64,000 nt of DNA from Exiguobacterium acetylicum DSM 20416 (GTDB lineage: Bacteria; Bacillota; Bacilli; Exiguobacteriales; Exiguobacteriaceae): the NCBI RefSeq assembly GCF_000702605.1, contig NZ_JNIR01000001.1, forward strand, positions 362,501 to 426,500. Direction: 5' to 3'. This document shows, piece by piece, positions 51,870-61,188 of the stretch; the stretch's first letter is position 1, and each line of letters opens with the position of its first letter. The notes beneath the pieces were generated by a model. It saw only the letters and a list, made by a program, of their open reading frames with translations, did no database searches and was not told the origin of the DNA. The position numbers were made by a program, and so were the translations under genes.

Positions 51870-54494
51870 GTGAGTGATCAAAAATGGAAACGACAAATCA
51901 TGCAACAACTGAACTGGGTCCGCGAAGAGAAAAAACGACTAACAAGCGCGACGACCGCAAGTAAAGAGGCACTCGAAAAACTCCGTCAGTTAGAGGTCTT
52001 GCGACTGCCAACGGTTCGAACTTCTAATAAAACGACGACACGTTACCGACAAAATAGCCAAGCATCACTGCTGAATCAATTGGATGTCTCGGAGATTCCG
52101 GTCCGGACGACGACGCGTTATTATGAAAAGCGACCAATCGAGATGGCAATCGTCTGCTCGGAATTCATGTACGCCTATTATGAAGATGCCGTTCATCTCC
52201 ACTACGTCAATGCGCACACATTCGAAGAAGTTTTCGAGCGCGAGATTGATCTCTTTTTAGTCGTCTCTTCATGGAAGGGGTTACGAGGAGACGATTGGAA
52301 AGGTGTCGCCACACCGAATTCAAAAAAACGCCAACGGTTGCTTTCAATGATGCAGGAAGTCAAAGCTAAAGGAATTCCAGTCGTCTTTCAATCGACGGAA
52401 GATCCGAGCAATCATGAACGGTTTCAAGACGTGGCTCAAGCTGCCGATTATGTCCTGACTTCAGATGAGGCAATGATTCCTGAATACCGCGTCTTATGTG
52501 GTCATGATCGGATCATGGCGATGCCGTTTGGTGTCAATCCATTGATTCACAATCCGATCGGAGCAACGCGTAGCCGAAAGAAGGGCGTTTTATTTGCCGG
52601 TAGCTGGATGGCGAAATATCCGGAGCGCGTTAAAGATACGGAGATGTTGTTTGATGGGGTGATGCAGTCTTCGCACGAACTCGATATCGTGGACCGGAAT
52701 TATCATCTCGACTTACCGGCTTATCAGTTTCCGGAACGTTATCAATCACGGGTCGCACCAGCGATTCCTTATGATGCCTTACAACAAGTCAGTAAATGTT
52801 ATGACTGGGTCTTGAACCTGAATAGCATCAAATACAGCAAAACGATGTGTGCCCGTCGCGTCTATGAATCGCAAGCACTCGGGAATCTAATCCTGTCGAA
52901 TTACAGTATCGCCGTCAACAATGAGTTTCCGAACATCTTCACCGTGCATGACGCACAGGAGGCGACGGCAATCGTGGAACGTACGTCGCAAGAAGAAATC
53001 GAACGGTTACGAGCAGAAGGGCTTCGTGCCGTCATGACGGAACACACGGTCTTCGAACGGATAGATCAGATTCTAGCGTTCATTGGGCGAGTACCTGAGA
53101 CACGGAAACATCGCTTATTGATCGTCGTTGCCCAAGACGGGGAAGCCATCCGTGACGTGATCAATCGCCAAAGTCTCACACCGGACGAAATCGTCTCTGC
53201 GGATGCGCTGACGGAGCAAACTTACAATCAAGCCGATCTCGTGGCTTGGATGGATGGGCAGGAATCCTACGGCGAATATTATCTTGAGGACCTCGTGAAC
53301 GGTTTTAAATACAGTGATGCGAGCATCGTCCGAAAAGGAAGCGAGCATCCGTATCATCTACAAGAGATGAGCGGTAGCCGAAACGGTGCAATCGTCTGGC
53401 GGTCAGCTATCGGATATGACATGTTCCAGGCAGATGAACTGAACGGAAAAACGCTGTTGCTCGATCAATTTGAGTGGAACGAGCAGGCGGTAGCTCCGAC
53501 GAATCAGACCCCGCAACTATCGGTCGTCGTTCCAATCTATAACAATGGAAAACACCTCACGTATAAATGTTTCGCTAGTCTTACACGGATGGATCGATTC
53601 ATGGAGTCAGAGATTTTACTCGTAGATGATGGATCGACGGATATAGCGACACGTCAAGCGGTAGAGCGTCTCGCACGACGCCACGGAAATGTCAGAACCT
53701 ATTTCTTCGAGACAGGTGGAAGCGGTAGTGCTTCACGTCCGCGTAACAAAGGTGTCGAGATGGCACGCGCTGACTACGTGACGTTCCTTGATCCGGATAA
53801 CGAGGTACTCAGTGATCGCTATGCTTTTTTGCTTCAGGAACTAGAAAAAGATCCATCACTTGATTTTGTGGCAGGGCATATGAAAAAGCTGGCCGAGAAG
53901 ACGAGTATCATCGCCTTACCGACGATTCGTAAACAGGGACGAACCGTTTGTGAGGATCCGAAAGCTTTTCTATTGAAACATCGGTTTGCGGTACAAAGCA
54001 TTCAAGCACTCGTCGTCCGTCGTACTTTCCTGCTCGAACATCAATTGGAGCAGGTAGTCGGTGCAGTCGGACAGGACTCCTTGTTCTTCCAAGAATTGAT
54101 GCTCCGTGCGAACCGTGTCTTACTCGTCAATCGGGTCATTCATTATTATTATGCGGCGGTTGCCGGATCGACCGTGAATGCCTTGACGGTGAAATTTTTT
54201 GAACGAAGTGTCGTCCGAGAGCGGGCACGAGCAGAAAAGTTCGCCCGTTATGGAGTGCTAGAGGAATATAAGCAAACACGATTCGAGCATTTCTTCGAGC
54301 ATTGGTATCTCGTTAAATTGCGCTACTGCAGTGATAAGGATTTCGCACCGAGTGTCGCATTGTTACGTACGATCATTAGTTTCTATGAACCGATCACGTT
54401 GACGAATCCGTTGATCCGTCAATTCATGGAGCTTGCGGATCGACAGGAGACAGATCGGCTTCAACATCTATTACTCGAGGAGGTGCAGAAATGA
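51870..54494 (+). CDS. Two-domain glycosyltransferase (CgeB-like GT-B plus GT2), surface polysaccharide
   Basis: An 874-residue cytoplasmic protein. After a coiled-coil N terminus comes a CgeB/DUF3880-like GT-B half (residues about 90-400, with VLFAGSWMAKYPER, NLNSIKYSKTMCARRVYE and SQALGNLILSN). A family 2 GT-A domain starts near residue 548 (LSVVVPIYNNGKH, VDDGSTD, and the FLDPDNE metal motif near 640). The closest layout I know is that of teichoic or teichuronic acid chain glycosyltransferases. It starts at GTG with GAGGAAGGG, opens a four-gene operon with ATGA overlaps, and likely adds sugars to a wall polymer. Confidence 0.82.
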   Translation: MSDQKWKRQIMQQLNWVREEKKRLTSATTASKEALEKLRQLEVLRLPTVRTSNKTTTRYRQNSQASLLNQLDVSEIPVRTTTRYYEKRPIEMAIVCSEFMYAYYEDAVHLHYVNAHTFEEVFEREIDLFLVVSSWKGLRGDDWKGVATPNSKKRQRLLSMMQEVKAKGIPVVFQSTEDPSNHERFQDVAQAADYVLTSDEAMIPEYRVLCGHDRIMAMPFGVNPLIHNPIGATRSRKKGVLFAGSWMAKYPERVKDTEMLFDGVMQSSHELDIVDRNYHLDLPAYQFPERYQSRVAPAIPYDALQQVSKCYDWVLNLNSIKYSKTMCARRVYESQALGNLILSNYSIAVNNEFPNIFTVHDAQEATAIVERTSQEEIERLRAEGLRAVMTEHTVFERIDQILAFIGRVPETRKHRLLIVVAQDGEAIRDVINRQSLTPDEIVSADALTEQTYNQADLVAWMDGQESYGEYYLEDLVNGFKYSDASIVRKGSEHPYHLQEMSGSRNGAIVWRSAIGYDMFQADELNGKTLLLDQFEWNEQAVAPTNQTPQLSVVVPIYNNGKHLTYKCFASLTRMDRFMESEILLVDDGSTDIATRQAVERLARRHGNVRTYFFETGGSGSASRPRNKGVEMARADYVTFLDPDNEVLSDRYAFLLQELEKDPSLDFVAGHMKKLAEKTSIIALPTIRKQGRTVCEDPKAFLLKHRFAVQSIQALVVRRTFLLEHQLEQVVGAVGQDSLFFQELMLRANRVLLVNRVIHYYYAAVAGSTVNALTVKFFERSVVRERARAEKFARYGVLEEYKQTRFEHFFEHWYLVKLRYCSDKDFAPSVALLRTIISFYEPITLTNPLIRQFMELADRQETDRLQHLLLEEVQK

Positions 54495-55495
54495 CGGCAT
54501 CGATGAAAACAGCACGACCAAAAGATCAAATCCGGGCGGCCTATTACGATCAGTTAGGCGGTGGATTCGGTAAAAAAGTCCGCGCGCGTGTTCACTGGAT
54601 CGTACGACAAGCAAAAGGGGAGCACATTTTAGATATCGGTTGTTCAGGCGGAGTCGTTCCAATTTTGCTTGGACGCGAAGGGAAACATGTCGTTGGGATC
54701 GATGTATTACCAGAAGCGATCATCGAAGCCAAACAAGCGTTGCTCGAGGAACCGACATCCGTTAAAGAAAAGGTGGAATTACATGAAGCGAATGTCATGA
54801 CATACACACCTGATATTCAATTCGATACAGTCTTAATGACGGAAGTACTGGAACATATCGGGGAGCCGGAACGCTTCATCGCTCGTGCCGTCTCGTTCAT
54901 CGCACCAGAAGGCCGACTTGTCATCACAGTCCCATTCGGAGTGAACGATTATGCAGATCATAAACGGACGTATTATTTAAATCGACTGCTTGAGCAATTG
55001 ACACCTTTCGGTAAAATCGAAACGGTCGAGCGGATCGATAAGTGGCTTGGAATCACGATTCAAGTCTATCCGGAACTTCAATCTGGTCGATCGATTTTAC
55101 CGGAGGAAGTTGAATGGCTAGAAGACGCCTTTGAAGAGGTGGAGCGATTGCATCTCGCAACGATCATTGACTTAAAACGCAAGCAACAGACTCTAGAACG
55201 AAAAGTTCAGCGGTTAGGGGAACAAACAGATGTATTAGAGCAGGCACAAGCAGAATCGTTACGTCAGGAACAGCAACTACAGGAACAGCGTGAACAATAC
55301 AAGGTGCTTGAAGAACAATATGCCGCACTACTTGATCGATTCGAAGGGGCATTGGTAGCAAATCTGGAACTGCTGGAGGCGAATGCATCATGGAAATCAA
55401 AATACCGCTCACTCGCGCGATCAAAGCTCGGAAAAATCGTCGTCCGCTACTGGAAGTTCCGACGTCAACTCAAGCAGCGCCGGAGTCATCGATGA
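54491..55495 (+). CDS. SAM-dependent methyltransferase with C-terminal coiled coil
   Basis: A 334-residue protein. The class I methyltransferase domain has HILDIGCSGGVVPILLG (residues about 44-60), GIDVLPEAI, and DTVLMTEVLEHIGEPERFI. A glutamine- and glutamate-rich coiled coil (about 220-290) and a basic tail (RRQLKQRRSHR) follow. It overlaps the genes on both sides by four bases, so it is translated with glycosyltransferases. A role in methylating a glycan or capping its growing end, with the coiled coil acting as ruler or docking element as in O-antigen WbdD, is possible but speculative. Confidence 0.8.
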   Translation: MTASMKTARPKDQIRAAYYDQLGGGFGKKVRARVHWIVRQAKGEHILDIGCSGGVVPILLGREGKHVVGIDVLPEAIIEAKQALLEEPTSVKEKVELHEANVMTYTPDIQFDTVLMTEVLEHIGEPERFIARAVSFIAPEGRLVITVPFGVNDYADHKRTYYLNRLLEQLTPFGKIETVERIDKWLGITIQVYPELQSGRSILPEEVEWLEDAFEEVERLHLATIIDLKRKQQTLERKVQRLGEQTDVLEQAQAESLRQEQQLQEQREQYKVLEEQYAALLDRFEGALVANLELLEANASWKSKYRSLARSKLGKIVVRYWKFRRQLKQRRSHR

Positions 55496-56706
55496 ACGTC
55501 TTGATGATTTGTCAAAATTTTTATCCGGAAATCGGGAGTGCGGCAAACCGAATGAAGAATATCTTCAAGCGGATGGAACAAGCGGGAAGTGACGTCCATG
55601 TGCTGACATCAGAACCGCTCTATCCGACGGCAGAACTTTATACGGACTCAATGTTCTGGGATGAACCGAGCTTGGATACGGCACATGTAACCCGTATCCA
55701 ACCGCGTGACATCCGGGCGACGAACAATTTATGGCGGCGCCTCCGCTTGTTTGTAGAACAATTCGTACTCGCTGTAAAAGAGGTGCGACACGATCCAAAA
55801 TCCTACGCCTACATCTATGCGACGACACCATCCATCTTCATGGGACTCGTCGGGGTCGTCGCGAAACATGTCAAAAAAGCGCCATTGATTCTCGATGTAC
55901 GCGATTTATGGCCGGAGTCGCTGATTGGCGTCGGCATCACGAATTCGCGTTTGTTATTGACTCCGCTCTACTGGCTTGAAAAGTGGATGTATCGTCAGGC
56001 GGATCAATTGGTCATTAATAGTGAAGGGTTTCGATCGTACATTGAAGGGCGTGGTATCGCACCGGAAAAAATTCATTACATTCCGAACTCGATCGAGGAA
56101 AACGAGTGGTTGATTAAACGGCGAAAAGTGTCGGAACAAGTGCGTGTCGTATATACAGGGAATATCGGACTCGCGCAAGATGTGTTCTTGTTGCTGGACG
56201 TCGCACAGGAACTTCAACAAGAGCAGGATATCTGCTTTCAAGTCGTCGGTTACGGTTATCACAAGCAAACGTTCGAACGACTCGTCAAGGAACGTGGATT
56301 GACGAACATCGAGTTTCTTGACGCGATGCCGCGTTGGGATGCGTTGAAACAACTGGCAAAGAGTGACATCGCCTTTGCGACACTCGTCGAAAGTACAGCA
56401 TTCGATACGGTGACACCCGGTAAAATCATTGACTACATGGCAATGGGGTGTGCCATCGTCGGAGCGGTATCCGGACACGCAGCGCATGTCATTGAAGAGG
56501 CAGGAGCTGGTTATGTGTCTGTCCAGCGGAAAAAAGAGGAGATCGTCGATCATATTCTCGAGTTATCACGAAATCCAGAAAAACGTGCAGCGATGGGACG
56601 CGCAGGTGTGGCATACGTCCAACACCATTTTGATTGGGAACAAAATGAACAGCGCTTGTTCGACGCCATCGAACGAACACAGGCGCGAAAGGCGGTCGCA
56701 GAATGA
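55492..56706 (+). CDS. Family 4 glycosyltransferase (WbuB/FnlA-cluster-like)
   Basis: A 404-residue GT-B glycosyltransferase. The N-terminal acceptor domain starts MNVLMICQNFYPEIGSAANR, with LILDVRDLWPESL in the middle. The C-terminal donor domain has VVYTGNIGLAQ and the EX7E-type region around TPGKIIDYMAMGCAIVG. The LWPES and GNIG motifs are typical of GT4 enzymes that transfer HexNAc residues such as L-FucNAc. I chose the ATG that overlaps the methyltransferase stop (ATGA). The following GT4 gene is coupled in the same way. Confidence 0.85.
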   Translation: MNVLMICQNFYPEIGSAANRMKNIFKRMEQAGSDVHVLTSEPLYPTAELYTDSMFWDEPSLDTAHVTRIQPRDIRATNNLWRRLRLFVEQFVLAVKEVRHDPKSYAYIYATTPSIFMGLVGVVAKHVKKAPLILDVRDLWPESLIGVGITNSRLLLTPLYWLEKWMYRQADQLVINSEGFRSYIEGRGIAPEKIHYIPNSIEENEWLIKRRKVSEQVRVVYTGNIGLAQDVFLLLDVAQELQQEQDICFQVVGYGYHKQTFERLVKERGLTNIEFLDAMPRWDALKQLAKSDIAFATLVESTAFDTVTPGKIIDYMAMGCAIVGAVSGHAAHVIEEAGAGYVSVQRKKEEIVDHILELSRNPEKRAAMGRAGVAYVQHHFDWEQNEQRLFDAIERTQARKAVAE

Positions 56707-57956
56707 AGCGCATTGGAATGTTTGTTTGGAATCCCTTTACGAATGACGCCCGAGTCTTACGTGAATGTACGGCACTCGTCGAAGCAGGGCACCGCGTGGA
56801 CCTATACTGCCTAAATGACGGCACACTTCCAGAAGTCGAATACCCGATGTCAGGGTTTCGCGTCATTCGAATTGACCGGACGCCACCTTTTGCGAGGTGG
56901 CTCCCGTTCTTTCGTAAACGGAAAAAACGGACACTTGCTGTCGGTTTGATGGGTGCGCTTCTTGCGCCATGGCTCATTCCCGTGATGCTCGTGCTCTTTT
57001 TCCTCATGCGAAGTCGGTTCATCCGGTACGCCCTTTACAACAGTTTCGGCATTCTGCGTATGACACGAGCTGCTAGGAAGCACGATTATGACGTCATGCA
57101 TGCGAACGATGTCAATACGTTACCACAAGCGATTGGGGCGGCCCGTGGGACGAAAATCGTCTATGATTCGCATGAAGTCCAGACCGATCGGACAGGATAC
57201 GGCAGCATGCAAGGGAAATTAGAACGCTGGTTGCTTCACTTCGTCGACCAGACAATCGTTGAAAATGACACGCGTGCGGATTACCACCAGAAGTTATACG
57301 GAACACGACCGTCTGTCTTGCACAATTATCCGTTTTACGAACCGATTGTTCCGCAACCGCGACCGTTACGCGAAGAGTTAGCACTTGCTCAAGATGAGCC
57401 GATTTTGTTGTATCAAGGCGGAATCCAAGAAGGACGCGGACTGGAGCGACTCATTGAAGCGATGCCGTTCATCGATCGAGGAACATTGATTTTCGTCGGG
57501 GACGGAAAATTAAAAGGAAAACTGATGCAACTGGCTGCCCGATCATCGGAAAAGTCTCGCATTCGCTTCATTGAGAAGGTTCCGCTTGCTGAACTACCAA
57601 GTTACACGGCAGCGGCAACGGTCGGCTTTCAAGTCCTTCAGAACGTCTGTTTCAATCATTATTCTGCTTCTTCGAACAAACTATTCGAATACATGGCGGC
57701 GTTGATTCCTGTCATCGCAGCTGACTTACCAGAAATCCGTCGTGTCGTCGAAACAGAAGGAGTTGGATTAATCGTTGATGTCGAATCGCCGCAGAGTATT
57801 GCTACAGCAGTCAACCGTCTAGTGAAGGATGAGAGCTTGCGACGGGCGATGCAGGAACGAGCAAGCGTAGCAAGGACACAATACAACTGGGAGCAAGAAA
57901 AAGGTCGACTTCTTGCTGTCTATGACTCGATTTTCATGGAATCTGACGCAAAATAA
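56703..57956 (+). CDS. Family 4 glycosyltransferase, membrane-associated
   Basis: A 417-residue GT-B protein. The N-terminal domain (MFVWNPFTNDARVLRECTAL) contains a hydrophobic insertion (residues about 80-105) that may dip into the membrane. It is followed by HDYDVMHANDVNTLP and YDSHEV. The donor domain has LLYQGGIQEGRGLERLI and SSNKLFEYMAALIPVIAAD. It is the last gene of the first polysaccharide operon and is followed by a terminator. Sugar specificity is not predictable. Confidence 0.82.
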   Translation: MKRIGMFVWNPFTNDARVLRECTALVEAGHRVDLYCLNDGTLPEVEYPMSGFRVIRIDRTPPFARWLPFFRKRKKRTLAVGLMGALLAPWLIPVMLVLFFLMRSRFIRYALYNSFGILRMTRAARKHDYDVMHANDVNTLPQAIGAARGTKIVYDSHEVQTDRTGYGSMQGKLERWLLHFVDQTIVENDTRADYHQKLYGTRPSVLHNYPFYEPIVPQPRPLREELALAQDEPILLYQGGIQEGRGLERLIEAMPFIDRGTLIFVGDGKLKGKLMQLAARSSEKSRIRFIEKVPLAELPSYTAAATVGFQVLQNVCFNHYSASSNKLFEYMAALIPVIAADLPEIRRVVETEGVGLIVDVESPQSIATAVNRLVKDESLRRAMQERASVARTQYNWEQEKGRLLAVYDSIFMESDAK

Positions 57957-57968
57957 GAGAAATAGTCA

Positions 57969-58023
57969 ACGACTCGAAGGGAAATCCACGTGCAATGAAG
58001 GTGGATTCCTGACGAGTCGTTTT
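57969..58023 (+). terminator. Terminator after the first polysaccharide operon
   Basis: Outer arms ACGACTCG (57969-57976) and CGAGTCGT (58013-58020) and an inner AATCCAC ... GTGGATT stem, followed by TTTGTTT. Confidence 0.8.
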
Positions 58024-58054
58024 GTTTCATTCAAATAGATACGAAGGATTCGCG

Positions 58055-58104
58055 AAAGCTTCATAAGATTTACAAAAACAATAGAAAACGCTGGAAATGT
58101 AAGG
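58055..58104 (+). promoter_or_regulatory. Shared motif copy upstream of the wecC-like operon
   Basis: AAAGCTTCAT followed by AAGATTTACAAAAAC (58055-58079), then TGGAAATGTAAGG (58092-58104), repeat the two blocks seen before the first polysaccharide operon in inverted order. A further GGAAATGT copy follows near 58,153. The start codon lies about 130 bases downstream. Confidence 0.45.
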
Positions 58105-58234
58105 TCTGTGAAGAATGGTTTAAGAGATGGTTAGAAGCATTGGAAAGCAAAGGAAATGTCGTTATGGTCTAGTTACAGCCAAGCCACAGACCGTTCGTTG
58201 GCTAGTATGACTAACTCGATGGAGGAATGACAAA

Positions 58235-59527
58235 ATGAAACTTTGCACAATCGGACTAGGATATATTGGATTACCTTCTTCTGCGATGTTCGCGGATCAT
58301 GGCACGGAAGTCGTAGGTGTCGACATCGATCCACAAATCGTCAATCTTCTGAACACGGGAACGATTCATATTGAAGAACCAGGACTCGAGGATGTCATCA
58401 AACGGGTCGTCGCAAACGGAAAATTCCGGGCGACACTTACACCAGAACGGGCAGATGTTTTCCTAATCGCCGTTCCGACACCGAACTTAAACGATACGTA
58501 TAAATCATGTGATTTGAAATATGTTATTTCAGCGGTTAACAATATGCTACCATTCCTTGAAAAAGGGAATGTCGTCATCGTCGAATCGACGATTGCGCCA
58601 CGTACGATGGATGACCATGTTCGTCCATTGATTGAAGAAGCCGGCTTTACGATCGGTGAAGACGTCTATGTCGTCCATTGCCCAGAACGTGTCTTGCCAG
58701 GACAAATCTTACATGAACTTATTCATAATAACCGCATCGTCGGTGGATTGACGCCAGCGTGTGCAGAGGCGGGCGCAGCCGTCTATGAAACATTCGTTCA
58801 AGGTGAAATCGTTCGGACAGACGCGAAGACAGCCGAAATGTCGAAGTTGATGGAGAATACGTTCCGCGATGTCAACATTGCTCTCGCAAATGAATTGACG
58901 CAGGTATGTCATCAGCTAGAGATCAACGTCTTAGATGTTATCGAGATGGCGAACATGCATCCACGGGTGAACTTACATCATCCAGGACCGGGCGTTGGTG
59001 GTCATTGTCTTGCGGTTGACCCTTACTTCATCGTCGCAAAAGCTCCATCGCTTGCACGCATCATTCATACAGCACGACAAACGAACGTTCAGATGCCACA
59101 ATTCGTCGCTGAACAAGCAGCGCGTCTTGTTGGTTCACGTGTCCGTCCGAAGATCGCCGTCTTTGGTGTCACGTATAAAGGAAACGTCGACGACATGCGC
59201 GAGAGTCCAGCTGTCGAAGTCATTGAACAATTACTCGACCGTGGACTTGACGTCGCTGTCTGTGATCCGCACGTCGAACGCTCGATTTCGACACGTTTCG
59301 AACTCGTCGATGAGCTGGAAGCGATTCAAGGCGCTGATCTCGCACTCGTCCTAGTCGACCACGATGAATTCAAACAATTCGATTCACGTCGTCTCGCAAA
59401 CTACATGCGGACACCGTTACTCTTTGATACGAAAGGGATCGTCAATGAGCTCGACGCTGTCAAAGTCCTGAACTTCGGTAATTTGCATACGCACCGCGTG
59501 ACGGAAGTGGATGCGAAAGCGATATGA
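58235..59527 (+). CDS. wecC: UDP-N-acetyl-D-mannosamine dehydrogenase (WecC-like)
   Basis: A 430-residue UDP-sugar dehydrogenase that oxidises UDP-ManNAc to UDP-ManNAcA in two NAD steps. The Rossmann motif is GLGYIGLPSSAMFADHG. The catalytic cysteine lies in PGPGVGGHCLAVDPYF, and the central KLMENTFRDVNIALANEL helix is typical. The paired UDP-GlcNAc 2-epimerase encoded 3 kb downstream favours ManNAc over glucose as substrate. A GATGGAGGAATGAC leader precedes the ATG. It overlaps the exporter permease gene by four bases. Confidence 0.9.
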   Translation: MKLCTIGLGYIGLPSSAMFADHGTEVVGVDIDPQIVNLLNTGTIHIEEPGLEDVIKRVVANGKFRATLTPERADVFLIAVPTPNLNDTYKSCDLKYVISAVNNMLPFLEKGNVVIVESTIAPRTMDDHVRPLIEEAGFTIGEDVYVVHCPERVLPGQILHELIHNNRIVGGLTPACAEAGAAVYETFVQGEIVRTDAKTAEMSKLMENTFRDVNIALANELTQVCHQLEINVLDVIEMANMHPRVNLHHPGPGVGGHCLAVDPYFIVAKAPSLARIIHTARQTNVQMPQFVAEQAARLVGSRVRPKIAVFGVTYKGNVDDMRESPAVEVIEQLLDRGLDVAVCDPHVERSISTRFELVDELEAIQGADLALVLVDHDEFKQFDSRRLANYMRTPLLFDTKGIVNELDAVKVLNFGNLHTHRVTEVDAKAI

Positions 59528-60324
59528 ACGCGTTACGAACGATTGGGGGAGAGTTGAAGGATCATCTATATCTGATCTTTCGACTCTCGCTTTATGAAAC
59601 AAAGAGTCAATATAGCATGCAATACCTTGGTTGGTTTTGGGAGATCATGACGCCGCTTCTCCAAATCGGTGTCTACTGGGTCGTATTCGGCTTCGGGATT
59701 CGTGGTGGGCATCCAGTCGATGGAATTCCGTTCGTCTTTTGGCTCGTCAGCGGATTGATTGCTTGGTTCTTTATCGGCAGTACGATTCCAAGTGGTTCCC
59801 GGTCGATTTATGGTCGAGTCGCGCTCGTCTCAAAGATGCATTTTCCATTGAGTACGATTCCAGCGTACGTCATCTTGGCGCAATTCTATCGCCACTTAGC
59901 GATGATTGCCTTAACGATCATTTTAGGATGTGCCTTCGGTTACTTTCCGGGATGGCATACGCTTGAACTCTTGTATATCGTACCGGCGGGTGTCGTGTTC
60001 CTCTATGCGGTCTCCTTATTGTTGTCCGCGCTTGCAACGATGATTCGAGACGTGCAAAACATGGTGACATCTGCCATTCGGATGTTGATGTATTTAACGC
60101 CAATCATGTGGATTCCGCCAGATCACTCGTTATTCAAGATGTTGTTGATGCTAAACCCACTCGTTTATTTGATTGAGGGGTATCGCTCAGCACTCATCGG
60201 AACGGGCTATCTGCTCGATCATATGTGGTATGGCGTGTACTTCTGGTGTATGACGCTCGCAATCTTACTTGTTGGAGCATCGATTCACATTCGATTCCGA
60301 CGCTATTTCATCGATTACGTATAG
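59524..60324 (+). CDS. tagG: ABC-2 type polysaccharide export permease (TagG/Wzm-like)
   Basis: A 266-residue membrane protein with six helices, the permease half of a wall-polymer exporter. Typical segments are YETKSQYSMQYLGWFWEIMTPLLQI, WLVSGLIAWFFI, and LNPLVYLIEGYRSALIG near the C terminus. The matching ATPase gene follows after a GGAGGGAG site. It would move the lipid-linked polymer across the membrane. Whether it serves teichoic acid itself or a separate ManNAcA polymer is open. Confidence 0.85.
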   Translation: MNALRTIGGELKDHLYLIFRLSLYETKSQYSMQYLGWFWEIMTPLLQIGVYWVVFGFGIRGGHPVDGIPFVFWLVSGLIAWFFIGSTIPSGSRSIYGRVALVSKMHFPLSTIPAYVILAQFYRHLAMIALTIILGCAFGYFPGWHTLELLYIVPAGVVFLYAVSLLLSALATMIRDVQNMVTSAIRMLMYLTPIMWIPPDHSLFKMLLMLNPLVYLIEGYRSALIGTGYLLDHMWYGVYFWCMTLAILLVGASIHIRFRRYFIDYV

Positions 60325-60335
60325 GAGGGAGAACG

Positions 60336-61166
60336 ATGGGTCATGTCGTGTTTGAGAATGTATCGAAACGGCACATGCTCTATGCCCGACCGATCGACAA
60401 GCTAAAAGAAGTGTTGTTCGGTAAGGTGAATGGAAAATCGTTTTATGCTCTGAAGAACGTCTCCTTTTCTGTGGAAGAGGGAGAAATCGTCGGTGTCGTT
60501 GGCATTAACGGAAGTGGGAAATCGACACTATCGCATCTGCTTGCTAACGTGACACCACCGACGTACGGTCGGGTCACGTTGGGTGGGAAGTCAGCCTTGA
60601 TTGCCATCTCTAGTGGATTGAATAGTCAACTGACAGGGCGAGATAACATTGAATTAAAAGGGCTGATGATGGGCTTGACGAAACGCCAAATCGAGACGAT
60701 TACTCCAGAAATTTTAGAGTTCGCTGATATTGGGGAGTTCATCGATCAGCCAGTCAAGACATACTCGAGCGGCATGCGAGCTCGGATTGGTTTTGCCATC
60801 TCGATTCATATTAATCCAGATATCTTGATCATCGACGAAGCGCTCTCAGTCGGAGACCAAACGTTTACTGAAAAGTGTCTCGATAAGATGCGTGAATTCC
60901 GCGATCAAGGGAAAACGATTTTTTTCGTCAGTCATTCGCTCAGTCAGGTAAAGAGTTTCTGTACAAAAATCCTTTGGTTGGAATACGGGGAAGTACGTCT
61001 ATTTGGTCCGACGAACGAAACGTTGGCTGAATACAATAAATATCTATATTGGTACAAACAGTTATCAAAAAAGCAAGCCTCCCATTACGTAGCTAAGAAA
61101 CGAACGGAACGGATCGGTTCCGTGGATCAACAGATGATGGGCGAGACGATTGAACGATCGTCATGA
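60336..61166 (+). CDS. tagH: Teichoic acid/polysaccharide export ATP-binding protein (TagH/Wzt-like)
   Basis: A 276-residue ABC ATPase. Walker A is GINGSGKST, the signature motif is KTYSSGMRARI, Walker B is ILIIDEALSVGD, and the switch histidine lies in FFVSHS. The MLYARPIDKLKEVLF start is typical of TagH. It ends soon after the ATPase domain, so it lacks the large C-terminal domain of Bacillus subtilis TagH (about 527 residues) and of O-antigen Wzt proteins. I chose the ATG after GGAGGGAG. Confidence 0.88.
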   Translation: MGHVVFENVSKRHMLYARPIDKLKEVLFGKVNGKSFYALKNVSFSVEEGEIVGVVGINGSGKSTLSHLLANVTPPTYGRVTLGGKSALIAISSGLNSQLTGRDNIELKGLMMGLTKRQIETITPEILEFADIGEFIDQPVKTYSSGMRARIGFAISIHINPDILIIDEALSVGDQTFTEKCLDKMREFRDQGKTIFFVSHSLSQVKSFCTKILWLEYGEVRLFGPTNETLAEYNKYLYWYKQLSKKQASHYVAKKRTERIGSVDQQMMGETIERSS

Positions 61167-61188
61167 AATGAGATAGGGGATGAAGTAA

